Assembly (NCBI GenBank): GCA_964577985.1
Contig: CAZOAR010000029.1
Span: 1-34,857, forward strand
DNA from: CAZOAR01 sp964577985
GTDB taxonomy: Bacteria > Gemmatimonadota > CAZMKB01 > CAZNLH01
Reading direction: 5' to 3'
DNA length: 34,857 nucleotides
The position numbers were made by a program, and so were the translations under genes. Positions 6,666-15,124 of this stretch are shown here, one piece after another. How positions within the stretch are numbered: position 1 is the stretch's first letter; every line of letters begins with the position of its first letter. The notes beneath the pieces are model-generated. The model did no database searches. It saw nothing but the letters and a program-made list of their open reading frames with translations, and was not told the origin of the DNA.

Positions 6666-9600
6666 TCACTTTATTATGAGGAATTTTCCTATCTTCTTCT
6701 GACCGCCCGGTGTCTTGACCACATACACGTACAGGCCATACGCGACGGTGTGCTCATTCCTGTTCCTGAGGTCCCAGAACTCGTCGCCACTATCGTCATC
6801 ATGGTTGATTCCAACAACGTGATCCCCGCCGATCGTGTATATGTCTATCGTGCATTGAGAGGGGAGGTGGTTGAACTGGATCTTCCTGTCGAGCTCGCTT
6901 TCTTCCCAGACCGTCGTCACGATGTAAGGGTTGGGGACGACCTTGATCGCGTCGAGGTTGATGTCGCCTGTCAGCACCTGTGGCGCGGTCGTCTGAAACT
7001 GGTATGTGATTCCCTCTCGAAACGGCTTGTACGTCCTGATCGTAAACTCATCACCCGGTGAGGGAGGTGTTGCGTCCTCCGGACCGTTCTGGGTCCTGAG
7101 CCAGATTTCATTGACCCAGTCCTCGTTGTTGTCGCGTATGCGGATAAGATCGGGCCACAGGTCACCCGCTACCGGGTATTCTCCCGTTGCCGGATTGTAA
7201 CCCTTGCCACCCGGTATGAGATCGTAGCCGAGCGGGCCCAGCTCGGCCGGGTCGAGCGGTGCCACAGCGAGATCGATGATCTGGACGTATTCACTCACGT
7301 CCACCTCGTTCCCGGGGTCGGTCACCTTGTATACTCTGATCGGGACATCGTCATACTCGGCTATGTTATCGTACCATGCCGGGCCATCGGTGATGGCCAG
7401 ACTTATCGTCGATTCAGGCTCCGTCACCACGATCTTCCAGTCATCGGCGGAGATCACGACCTCATCGAATTCCCATGGATGCCCCAATCGGTTCTCCGTC
7501 CACCAGTCGAAGGTGGAAGTGTCCCCGTTTACCACCGTCCATCCTATCTCGCTGACACCGTCTTCCTCGATATCCTGGGCGGAGATCCTGAAACCGTCCA
7601 CTACGGGCAGATCATCCCGGCTCGGTGTGAAATCGACAAAGGTGAACTCCTCGCCCGTCACCGCGTCCGTAAAGATAAAAGGATCCGTGCCCTTGTCGAG
7701 GTCTTCGAGACTCATGAATGTCTGCTCAGTCCAGGTAGTATCCTCTCCTTCAACGGTAACAAGTTCCGAGTCGTTGAATGCTATCCTGTATTCGTGGCCC
7801 GTCAGGGCCGAGGGGTCTATTACCTGCAACTGGACCGTGCCCTCGCAGGGACCACCGATCGGTTCAAGATTGCCCTCCGGCGTGCTTCCGGAGGCCACGT
7901 TCGTCGGGTCGACTCCCGGAGTGATGCTTACGAGGTATGAGTCACGTGGATCTACGCCGAGGCCGTTCTCCAGTGATGGTTCCAGGTTGACAGTATCTCC
8001 GCGGTCGTAGGCCGTGACGCAGTACCAGTACTCGTAGCCGTTCATCAAGTCGGTGTCCACGAACGAATGGCCAAGTCCGGTGTCGTCACCGAGATGCCTG
8101 TAGCCGAGCGGGTCTTTCCCGACGATCGAGTCGGCCAGGTCATATTGCGCAAGTGGGACATAGCCAATCAGTTCTCCGAACTCGTTCGTGATGGTGTCAT
8201 CTCCCCAGGTCCGGCCGCGATTGGTACTCCTGTATACACGATAGCCTTCGAAGTCCTGCTCACTAGTGCGTGCGTCGCGGCTGCTCTCGGAGGGCTCAGC
8301 GTTCCAGACTATCGTCGCCTGCCTCTCACCGCTCACGCCGGATACAACCGGTGCCGCCGGCGGTGTAGAGCCCTGAAAACCAAGCTCCTGCGCCATTAAG
8401 AAGGCCTCTTTCGCGTTGTCGAAGAGATCCGTGGAATCCTCACCCATTACAAATACGAGCGCGAAGTTGACGGAATCGCCATGAGCCAGGTCGAACGGCC
8501 CCGCCGAAAAGATGAAGGTGATGTCCGCGCCATGTTTGTCATCCGTGGGGTCGGGATCGAGGAAGTCGCCGTTCAGGGAATCCGTATCGATATGGGTATC
8601 CGGGCCATGGAAATAGAGCGAGGAATCATCGAGGTTGGGATCTTCCGGATCGCTTATCAGGAGCGGCCAGACCTCTTCATCCTTTATCGGTGTCTCCGCG
8701 TCATCGAAATAATGGAAGTTCGTAATGCCAGCTCCATCGGGACTCTTCACCAGCCCTACACCTGTGTAGGCCACCGGTCCGACCCAGTCCGTGAACTCTC
8801 CGCCGCCAAGGTTTTCCGCGATTAAATTCGAATCCCATTCGAATACGAAGTCGAGAGCTACAGCATCACTTTCATGGCCGATCTTCGCCTTGCCGATCAG
8901 ATCGTCTTCGTTGAAATCGTTCTTGATGTCCGCGGCAAGACCGACGTAGACGTCTTTGTAATCGGTACGAGAGGTCCCCGCAATATCTCCGCTCTCATTT
9001 CTTATCCAGAAGTCCATGAAGAAGAAATCCTCGGCGTATGGTCTGCCGTAGGAATAGCCCCTCTGAGACACCGTGATACCCAGGGGTTCCTGCTCGTTGT
9101 CTTCATCGTTGAACTCGCAGAATATGTCCCGATCGGACGTGAACTCTCCCTCGACTTCTTCTCCGAACGTGGCGGATGTCGAGTCTATGTCGATCCGGAA
9201 CGGGCCCGGCCAGTGAGGGTTGGTCGTGCAGTCGGGCCACGTGTCCCTTATGTCGCTGTGCGCGAGGAACGGTGTCTCATCAGCAGCGGTATTGTTGTCG
9301 GTTCGCTCCGAACAATGCAGCTCACCTCTGGAGTCGTCCTTCGCCTCCCAGTCGTATATCTCCACCTCGATTCCAGGATCGGAGAATGAGCTGATCACGT
9401 TTCCATCGACGGCAACCAGTAGATTCAGCCCGAAGCTGTATTGCTGAACATCCGATCCATTCGCGGGCCAGTGAAGCGCGGGAGAAAACCAGTGAAAATC
9501 GGAGAGCAGTCCGAAGTTGCCGACAACGTTTGAGATCTCCCCCTTTTCTATTACGCCGACACCCCTGTCTCCCTGTCCAAGCAGGGAGGCGCCCCCCTTA

Positions 9601-9752
9601 TCACCCTTGTGACTATTCACAAAGCTTGAGCCGTGGCAGGCTGCGCAGTCAGAGTCCGTACCCGCGTAATGAGGTGCAGCCGTTGAGATCAGGCAGATCG
9701 TCAGTGCGCCGATGAGAGGAAGGGTCCTGATTTTCCCTGTACTGTATTTCAT
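6666..9752 (-). CDS. Large secreted protein with one heme-c motif, fibronectin-like domain and T9SS-like tail
   Basis: The start is placed at ATG 9752: it has a signal peptide ('IRTLPLIGALTICLISTAAP'), sits 7 nt after the receptor stop, and GAGG lies just upstream in the end of that gene. Upstream in-frame codons would lack a signal sequence. The 1028-residue product carries a single heme c motif C36-A-A-C-H40 just after the signal peptide, long beta-rich, Asp/Glu-rich regions with 'DFFFMDFWIRNESGD', a fibronectin type III-like segment ('QATIVWNAEPSES' to 'GYEYWYCVTAYDRGD', about residues 480-600), and a T9SS-like end ('VVPNPYIV', 'IDIYTIGGD', 'YGLYVYVVKT', basic terminus). It is probably surface-exposed. 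Whether the heme is inserted and used for electron transfer is inferred. The translational coupling to a TonB receptor and a PorV protein suggests one surface complex. Confidence 0.85.
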   Translation of the reverse strand: MKYSTGKIRTLPLIGALTICLISTAAPHYAGTDSDCAACHGSSFVNSHKGDKGGASLLGQGDRGVGVIEKGEISNVVGNFGLLSDFHWFSPALHWPANGSDVQQYSFGLNLLVAVDGNVISSFSDPGIEVEIYDWEAKDDSRGELHCSERTDNNTAADETPFLAHSDIRDTWPDCTTNPHWPGPFRIDIDSTSATFGEEVEGEFTSDRDIFCEFNDEDNEQEPLGITVSQRGYSYGRPYAEDFFFMDFWIRNESGDIAGTSRTDYKDVYVGLAADIKNDFNEDDLIGKAKIGHESDAVALDFVFEWDSNLIAENLGGGEFTDWVGPVAYTGVGLVKSPDGAGITNFHYFDDAETPIKDEEVWPLLISDPEDPNLDDSSLYFHGPDTHIDTDSLNGDFLDPDPTDDKHGADITFIFSAGPFDLAHGDSVNFALVFVMGEDSTDLFDNAKEAFLMAQELGFQGSTPPAAPVVSGVSGERQATIVWNAEPSESSRDARTSEQDFEGYRVYRSTNRGRTWGDDTITNEFGELIGYVPLAQYDLADSIVGKDPLGYRHLGDDTGLGHSFVDTDLMNGYEYWYCVTAYDRGDTVNLEPSLENGLGVDPRDSYLVSITPGVDPTNVASGSTPEGNLEPIGGPCEGTVQLQVIDPSALTGHEYRIAFNDSELVTVEGEDTTWTEQTFMSLEDLDKGTDPFIFTDAVTGEEFTFVDFTPSRDDLPVVDGFRISAQDIEEDGVSEIGWTVVNGDTSTFDWWTENRLGHPWEFDEVVISADDWKIVVTEPESTISLAITDGPAWYDNIAEYDDVPIRVYKVTDPGNEVDVSEYVQIIDLAVAPLDPAELGPLGYDLIPGGKGYNPATGEYPVAGDLWPDLIRIRDNNEDWVNEIWLRTQNGPEDATPPSPGDEFTIRTYKPFREGITYQFQTTAPQVLTGDINLDAIKVVPNPYIVTTVWEESELDRKIQFNHLPSQCTIDIYTIGGDHVVGINHDDDSGDEFWDLRNRNEHTVAYGLYVYVVKTPGGQKKIGKFLIIK

Positions 9753-9759
9753 ATCGACC

Positions 9760-12390
9760 TCAAAATGAGAACCTCGTGCCGATTCTGATGATCCTGGGCG
9801 CACCCACATCACCTGGGTCGAACGCGAAGTCAACGGCCTCGGGTCCGGAAGAGGAGGTGTCCCAGAGAGCGCCTGTACTGGTATCGACCCATAAGATGTT
9901 TCGCCGGTCAAGAAGGTTCGTGATCTCGACGAAGAGCGACTGCTGAATGGCGCCGGTAAGGAGGTTCTTGTGCAGGTTCACGTCGACGGTGCCGGTCCAG
10001 GGCCTGCGCGCTGAGTTCGTTTCTCCGAGGGTATTTGTTGAAGGATCCCAGGGAGTGTAGGGAAGGCCGCTGGCATACTGGACGATGGCGCTCAGCCCGC
10101 TGTTTGCAAGTGGATGGAACCCTGACACCCCCGGACCTTTCCACTTTTCCGTGTTCAGTGTGACGTCGGCAGAGACGACATGCCGTCTGTCGAAGTCGAG
10201 AAAATAGTCCTGGTTCTCCTCCTCCTTGCCATTCGTGACATCGAAGAAGATCTGGCGGGGGAAGGAAAAATTGCCCATGGCTATAGCGTAAGTGTAGTTC
10301 AGGTCCCACGCAAGGTGGTGGTTATACCTGCGGTCGAGAGTGAGTTCGACTCCCTTCACGTTCGCGAAATCGATGTTCGTGAAATAAAAATAGTGGTATG
10401 GACCCTGCTCGGTTGTTACTTGCACCTCCTTCATGCCAATCATGTTGTTGATGTCCTTGAAAAATGCGGTGACGCCGAGACCGAGATCCTCGGTCAGTTC
10501 CTGCTTTACTCCCACCTCATAGGCCACAGTCTTCTTGGGCCTGATGTCCCTGTTGCCTACACTCCCTGACTTGAATTCGATCATATTCTCGGGCACGAGA
10601 TTGCGAGAATTGGAGTAGAAGAGGTCATATTCGGGGTTTTGGAAGAAGTGGCCATATGAAAAGTAGATTATGCTCTTGTCCGTCACCGGGTGGGACAGCC
10701 CGATTCGTGGGCTGAACTGGCTCTTGATCGGGACATCGACCAGCGGAGATTCAGGATCCTCGAGATCTTTCCACATCTTTGCGCGCGGATCCACAAAATC
10801 GAACCTCAAGCCGGCGTTGAGGATAAAAAAGTCATATTCGAGCTTGTCCTGCAGGTAGACAGCACCCTCTACGGGATGCTTCCTGTAGCTCTCCTTGAGC
10901 CCAAGCCACGGATCATTATACTCCAGCAGCGAGATATCGTGATACTTGAACTCCCCGCCAAACTTCAACTCGTGCCTCTTCCCGCGCTGCCAGGTCAGGT
11001 CTGTTTTGCCGAGACTGGTCGTTATCCGGCTTCTCCTGTAGAGATCGTCGTCCCCGCGCGAATAGAACATCACCCTTATCCTTTCTCCTTCCAGATACTG
11101 CTGAGGAGAGAGGTTCCCTACACCGACATTGGAGTGCTGAGACTCGCGGGAAGCCACGATTGAATAGAAGACATTATCTCCAAGGTTCTGTCGCCATGTG
11201 GCCCCGATGCGGTCGCTCGATTTGGAATTGACGGACATGTTCTCCGGCACGTACTTCCATGCGTGATTGTAATTCTGAACATTATTCTTGCTGTTCTGAC
11301 CGAGGAGCGTCAGCTTCGCACCCTTCCATGGATTGTACGCCAACTTCCAGCTCATGTCTTCCTCGAGGTGATAACCGAACGGAAGGTAGCTGTTTTGCTT
11401 GTCACTCCTGCCGGCAAGGAAAAAGGAGAGGTTGTCAAGTCCTGCCACCGGACCACCCACCGACGCCGAAAGGATGCCAGGAACAGGAAGTCGGACATTA
11501 CTGTCAAAAATATCCGGCTCCATGTAGTCCGACATATTGCTTACGGGATCTCTCTGGCTGTCTATCCCTTCTCCCGCCCAGTCTCTCTTCCTGTATGGGC
11601 TGTCGTTCATCATCGGGCTCTTGTACTCTACGTGCCCGTGGAATGCGTCCTCGCCTTCCTTCGTGACTACGTTGACAACACCTGAAAGCGCGTCTCCATA
11701 CTCCGCGCTGAACGTACCACTCAAGATCAGCAACTGGTTTATTATGTCGTCGTTCAGCAGGCTGTTGAGCCCTCCATAGAGCGAGTTCTCGACGGGAATC
11801 CCATCGATGTAATAGGCGATTTCGCCGGTTCTGCCGCCACGGACATGAAGCTCATTACTCGCATCCACGACAAACCCTGGCTGGATCTTCAGGATCTCAT
11901 CGAGACGGTTGACAGGCATGGTCCCTATCTTCTTCTCGGACACGACCTTTATCGAGGAGGTGACGTCTTTTCTGAGCAGAGGTCTCTCCGCGGTCACGGT
12001 CATGGCGGGCATCTCGATGACAGCCGTCTCGAGCTCGAAGTCTATGCGTGTTGTCCCGTCGACGATCGCCTCCACGTCCTGCTTTGTGACAGTCCGGTGG
12101 CCGATCAGGGATGTCGTTACCGAGTAAATGCCGGGGGGAACGCTCAGCAGGAAATATTGACCCTCGTTGTCGGTGAGGACGCCGAACGCCGTCCCATCGA
12201 TGCGGACTTGCGCCCCGGGAAGTGGTTCTCTCGACTGTGGATCGATCACCTGGCCGACAACCTTTCCCGTCGTGCCTCCGCGCAGAGGTGAACCGGATAA
12301 GAGTAGTGCGGCAAGAAAGAATACCAGAGTGGCCGTAGGGCGGCCGCGTGAGGATAAGAAATATTTTTCGGTGTGTCGAGAACAACCCAT
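9760..12390 (-). CDS. TonB-dependent receptor with carboxypeptidase regulatory-like N-terminal domain
   Basis: This 876-residue outer-membrane protein has a signal peptide (hydrophobic core 'ATLVFFLAALLLSG'), a CarbopepD_reg-like domain ('GKVVGQVIDPQSREPLPGAQ', about residues 43-120), a plug ('VNRLDEILKIQPGFVVD', 'LHVRGGRTGEIAYYIDGIPV', 'GALSGVVNVVT'-like segment, about 150-255) and a long barrel ending 'IGTRFSF'. Such receptors take up substrates with energy from TonB-ExbBD. No SusD-like lipoprotein is adjacent; the next genes are a heme-motif cargo protein and a PorV-like protein, so this resembles the receptor-plus-T9SS pairs seen in some candidate phyla. The start at 12390 has only a weak ribosome site (AGGA, about 11 nt); a well-placed AAGGAG serves an overlapping frame beginning at 12482. 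Substrate unknown. Confidence 0.88.
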   Translation of the reverse strand: MGCSRHTEKYFLSSRGRPTATLVFFLAALLLSGSPLRGGTTGKVVGQVIDPQSREPLPGAQVRIDGTAFGVLTDNEGQYFLLSVPPGIYSVTTSLIGHRTVTKQDVEAIVDGTTRIDFELETAVIEMPAMTVTAERPLLRKDVTSSIKVVSEKKIGTMPVNRLDEILKIQPGFVVDASNELHVRGGRTGEIAYYIDGIPVENSLYGGLNSLLNDDIINQLLILSGTFSAEYGDALSGVVNVVTKEGEDAFHGHVEYKSPMMNDSPYRKRDWAGEGIDSQRDPVSNMSDYMEPDIFDSNVRLPVPGILSASVGGPVAGLDNLSFFLAGRSDKQNSYLPFGYHLEEDMSWKLAYNPWKGAKLTLLGQNSKNNVQNYNHAWKYVPENMSVNSKSSDRIGATWRQNLGDNVFYSIVASRESQHSNVGVGNLSPQQYLEGERIRVMFYSRGDDDLYRRSRITTSLGKTDLTWQRGKRHELKFGGEFKYHDISLLEYNDPWLGLKESYRKHPVEGAVYLQDKLEYDFFILNAGLRFDFVDPRAKMWKDLEDPESPLVDVPIKSQFSPRIGLSHPVTDKSIIYFSYGHFFQNPEYDLFYSNSRNLVPENMIEFKSGSVGNRDIRPKKTVAYEVGVKQELTEDLGLGVTAFFKDINNMIGMKEVQVTTEQGPYHYFYFTNIDFANVKGVELTLDRRYNHHLAWDLNYTYAIAMGNFSFPRQIFFDVTNGKEEENQDYFLDFDRRHVVSADVTLNTEKWKGPGVSGFHPLANSGLSAIVQYASGLPYTPWDPSTNTLGETNSARRPWTGTVDVNLHKNLLTGAIQQSLFVEITNLLDRRNILWVDTSTGALWDTSSSGPEAVDFAFDPGDVGAPRIIRIGTRFSF

Positions 12391-12482
12391 ATGGAAATCG
12401 TTTCCTGGAAGTCCTGCACGGTCATCGAAAGGAGCGCACCGATGCAGACCAAAATAACGAATAGTCTTCGGCTTGTCAACAA
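12246..12482 (-). other. Overlapping TTG-start frame with ribosome site and hydrophobic N-terminus ahead of the receptor
   Basis: AAGGAG lies about 7 nt before TTG at 12482, opening a 78-residue frame 'MLTSRRLFVILVCIGALLSM' that overlaps the first part of the receptor in another frame. The first 25 residues look like a signal peptide; the rest is unremarkable. It may be a leader whose translation feeds the receptor start, a remnant of a former N-terminus after a frameshift, or chance. Confidence 0.25.
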
Positions 12483-12497
12483 ATAAACTCCTTGTAA

Positions 12498-12782
12498 TCT
12501 TCAGCCAGGCCCACTCTTGACAACATCACATTTCCACGGTATATTCAAACTGTCCTATCATTTCCTGCCGCTTCGGCGGCGGATCAACGGAAACTCTGCC
12601 CGTCTGTTCTGGAGTGTTTGAACAACGCCCAACCGGAAGGTCTGTCAGTTGTGGACAGCACCGGCACACCGACTCTGTCCACCTGTATTCCTCCCGGAGC
12701 TTCGGGCCTTACGGTTCTCATCGAGGCGCTCGAAGTCCAGACTTGCATAACGAGCGAACTGGAGTCGTGCCTGATCAGGTAG
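12498..12782 (+). pseudogene. Degenerate remnant of the C-terminal domain found in the 4283-5320 protein
   Basis: A plus-strand frame open from TAA 12495 to TAG 12780 has no ATG and no supported start. Its end ('GASGLTVLIEALEVQTC') aligns without gaps to the C-terminus of the 4283-5320 product ('AASGLTVHIQAVELSAC'): 17 of 42 residues are identical by eye. The rest of the domain, and any N-terminal lectin-like domain, is missing. It sits between a strong plus-strand promoter (12517-12545) and the next gene, so it is now probably a transcribed 5' leader. I read it as the tail of a lost third family member. Confidence 0.55.
12517..12545 (+). promoter_or_regulatory. Sigma70-like promoter for the thioredoxin-like T9SS gene
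   Basis: TTGACA at 12517-12522, a 17-nt spacer, and TATATT at 12540-12545. Predicted start near 12552, giving a leader of about 280 nt that runs through the gene remnant to the ATG at 12834. Confidence 0.6.
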
Positions 12783-12833
12783 AGGTGATTCAGACTTTTT
12801 CCGTCGGATAAACCCGGAGAGGAGGGAGGAATC

Positions 12834-14864
12834 ATGATAATCGAGCGTATGGTGAGAAGAGCGTTGATTCCATGCATTCTTGTCGCTTTATGGTTGTTGT
12901 CACCGGTCTCTTTGAGAGCAGGCGACATAATCTCGCCGCGTGCACGGAGGGGCGTTGAAGTCAGACCCGATGGGCGGAGTGCCCTGTCGCTCTCTCTGGA
13001 GGGTATCTCCGGCTCGCAGTGGGATACCATCCTCCCTGCGGGATCGAGTGGGATGGGTGGGGACCCCGGCGATACACTCGGCTGGGACGACGGTCAAGGC
13101 TGGACATCGATCTACTATTTCAGCGGCGGAAATGGCTGGGGTGTCGAGTTCGAGCCGTATTATTATCCGTGCAGGGTATCTTCGCTCATCCAGTTCTTCC
13201 CTTCGGGATGGCCTGACCCGGGAGGAGATGACCTGATCTTGTGGATCATGGACGATGACGGGACGGACGGGTCCCCCGGGACTATCCTCAGTGCCGATAC
13301 GTTGATGAACGTCATTACGCTGGGAGAGTGGAACGAATTCACAGTGAACGATACGGGCGTTGTAATCCCCGATGGTAACTTCTATGGTGTTTACATCCAG
13401 ATGGAGGACGGGCCGAACTGTCCCGCCGTCAAGTTCGATAACGGCTATGATGTGAACCACTCCTGGGACTTCTACAATGGTGACTGGACGCCCACGAGCG
13501 TATACGGAGATTTCCTGCTCCGCGCATTCACATTGAGGGCCGGTGGGCCCGCGCACGACGTGGGTGTCTCTTCTATTGTGTCCCCCGTGGCGGAGTACGA
13601 TGCCGGTTCCACGGTTACTCCCTCGGTGATAGTAAAGAACTGGGGAACATATACCGAGGACTTCGGGGTGGTGTGCCGTATCGAACTGGAAGGTGTCCCC
13701 ATATATGAGGATTCCGTCCAGGTATCTTCACTGTTTCCCAGTATGACCACGACGGCCTCCTTCTCACCATGGAGCCCGGATGCCGGCAATGTCTACCAGG
13801 TTACGATGGAGACCCGTCTATCCTCCGATGTCACGCCCGGCAACGACTGGGCGGAGATTACTACGCACAATTATACAGTCGAGCGAAAACAGGTCCTGAT
13901 AGAAGAAGCAACGGGTACCTGGTGTGTCTATTGCCCCTATGCCGCCGAGGGGCTCGATTCTCTCCGGGAGATCGCGGGTGACTCTGTGGCGATAATTGCC
14001 TACCATGACTCCGATGACTTCAGCACCGGTTCAGGGGACTCCAGGATTGCCTATTACAATATCAACGCGTATCCGACGGTGGTCTTCGACGGCGTCAACA
14101 GAGTCTCGGGGGGTGGGACGGGGATGTACAACAGCTATCGAACCGTAACGAACAGTGAGTTCCAGGAGAAAGTGCCCGTCGATATCCTGCTCCAGGGAAA
14201 CTACAACGAATCGACCGGGAACGGGATTGCGTATATCGATCTGAACGCGGTCGACGGTATTCCCGGAGTTGACCTGAAGTTGTATGTCGTCCTGACGGAG
14301 AGCCACATCCCATTTTCATGGTTGGATGAGGACAGTCTCCACTTCGTTGAGAGAGGGATGTTTCCCGACTCCTCGGGGATTCCGGTCGCCCTGGGGAAAG
14401 GGGATTCGGTCCACGAGGTCGTAAACTTTTCGGTCGATCCCGCCTGGGACGCAGCCCACTGCGAAATAGTCGTATTCCTGCAGGACTATCCGACGCGTGA
14501 GGTCTTCGCCTCGGCCTCCTCGCCGGTGATGGATCTTACTGTGTCGATCGGCGATGAAGGCGAGCGATCCGGCCTTCCCATGAGCTATGGCCTCTCTCAG
14601 AATTATCCCAACCCGTTCAATCCGCGTACCACGATCGCGTACGAGATTCCGGAGGGGAGGACGGAGTCGATCGCCCTCAAGGTATATGACCTCAGGGGCA
14701 GGCTCGTGAAGATTCTCGATTCCGGCGACAGGACGCCGGGTGTTTACAGTATTACATGGGATGGGCGTAACGACCAGGGACGAAGCGTCAGCTCCGGGAT
14801 ATACCTCTATCGACTCAACGCGGGTAACTGGGAAAAGACCGGCAAGATGGTCCTGCTCAAGTAG
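12834..14864 (+). CDS. Secreted thioredoxin-fold (Omp28-like) protein with T9SS sorting tail
   Basis: The 676-residue product starts at ATG 12834 behind GAGGGAGG. A signal peptide ('LIPCILVALWLLSPVSLRAG') leads into a beta-rich region (about 60-240) and an Ig-like segment ('AHDVGVSSIVSPVAEYDAGS'). A thioredoxin-like domain follows, with the active-site-type motif C364-V-Y-C367 in 'EEATGTWCVYCPYA', a later cis-Pro-like 'INAYPTVVFDG', and the Omp28-like arrangement. The end is a T9SS type A tail ('NYPNPFNPRTTI', 'VYDLRGRLVKILD', 'SSGIYLYRL', 'KMVLLK'). It is likely surface-located; disulfide exchange or metal binding is inferred from the CxxC. It is read from the 12517 promoter and appears monocistronic. 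Confidence 0.85.
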   Translation: MIIERMVRRALIPCILVALWLLSPVSLRAGDIISPRARRGVEVRPDGRSALSLSLEGISGSQWDTILPAGSSGMGGDPGDTLGWDDGQGWTSIYYFSGGNGWGVEFEPYYYPCRVSSLIQFFPSGWPDPGGDDLILWIMDDDGTDGSPGTILSADTLMNVITLGEWNEFTVNDTGVVIPDGNFYGVYIQMEDGPNCPAVKFDNGYDVNHSWDFYNGDWTPTSVYGDFLLRAFTLRAGGPAHDVGVSSIVSPVAEYDAGSTVTPSVIVKNWGTYTEDFGVVCRIELEGVPIYEDSVQVSSLFPSMTTTASFSPWSPDAGNVYQVTMETRLSSDVTPGNDWAEITTHNYTVERKQVLIEEATGTWCVYCPYAAEGLDSLREIAGDSVAIIAYHDSDDFSTGSGDSRIAYYNINAYPTVVFDGVNRVSGGGTGMYNSYRTVTNSEFQEKVPVDILLQGNYNESTGNGIAYIDLNAVDGIPGVDLKLYVVLTESHIPFSWLDEDSLHFVERGMFPDSSGIPVALGKGDSVHEVVNFSVDPAWDAAHCEIVVFLQDYPTREVFASASSPVMDLTVSIGDEGERSGLPMSYGLSQNYPNPFNPRTTIAYEIPEGRTESIALKVYDLRGRLVKILDSGDRTPGVYSITWDGRNDQGRSVSSGIYLYRLNAGNWEKTGKMVLLK

Positions 14865-14916
14865 CATCAGCCGATGATCTCTCGCTCATGAGACATGGCG
14901 CCACTCATGATAGCAA

Positions 14917-14946
14917 TTTAGCCAGATTTTCCGGGGAGACTCCTGG
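14917..14946 (-). repeat. Partial copy of the dispersed repeat core
   Basis: The segment with 'ttttccggggagactcc' matches, in the same orientation, the right end of the repeat at 28155-28308, and inversely the starts of the units at 34517 and 34719. Only about 30 bp of the element is recognisable here, in the gap between the T9SS gene and citrate synthase. The rest of that gap (14868-15124) holds the gltA promoter region and no gene. Confidence 0.5.
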
Positions 14947-14957
14947 TAAATGTACGA

Positions 14958-14985
14958 TTGACACGCTCGATATATTCGTTAAATT
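14958..14985 (+). promoter_or_regulatory. Candidate promoter upstream of citrate synthase
   Basis: TTGACA at 14958-14963, a 16-nt spacer, and TAAATT at 14980-14985. A second TTGACA at 15003-15008 is followed 17 nt later by TATCTG, a poorer -10. Either could drive gltA, about 115-145 nt downstream. Confidence 0.45.
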
Positions 14986-15124
14986 AGCATAAGCCTTCCC
15001 CGTTGACAGAAGATAGAAGTCTTCATATCTGTGGAAACCCTCATACAATATGAGTGCCGTATCATCCTGTGCGTTTGATGTGCGGCGTATTCTTCCATAA
15101 CAATCTCGTGAGGAGGATAGTCTA

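Noticed and set aside
7276..8010. Plus-strand Ser/Thr-rich open frame inside the 1028-residue secreted protein
   Set aside because: Low-complexity antisense product of Asp/Glu-rich coding; no ribosome site.
9753..9911. N-terminal extension of the heme-motif protein by 53 residues
   Set aside because: It would overlap the receptor gene and lacks a signal peptide, whereas ATG 9752 has both a ribosome site and a signal peptide.
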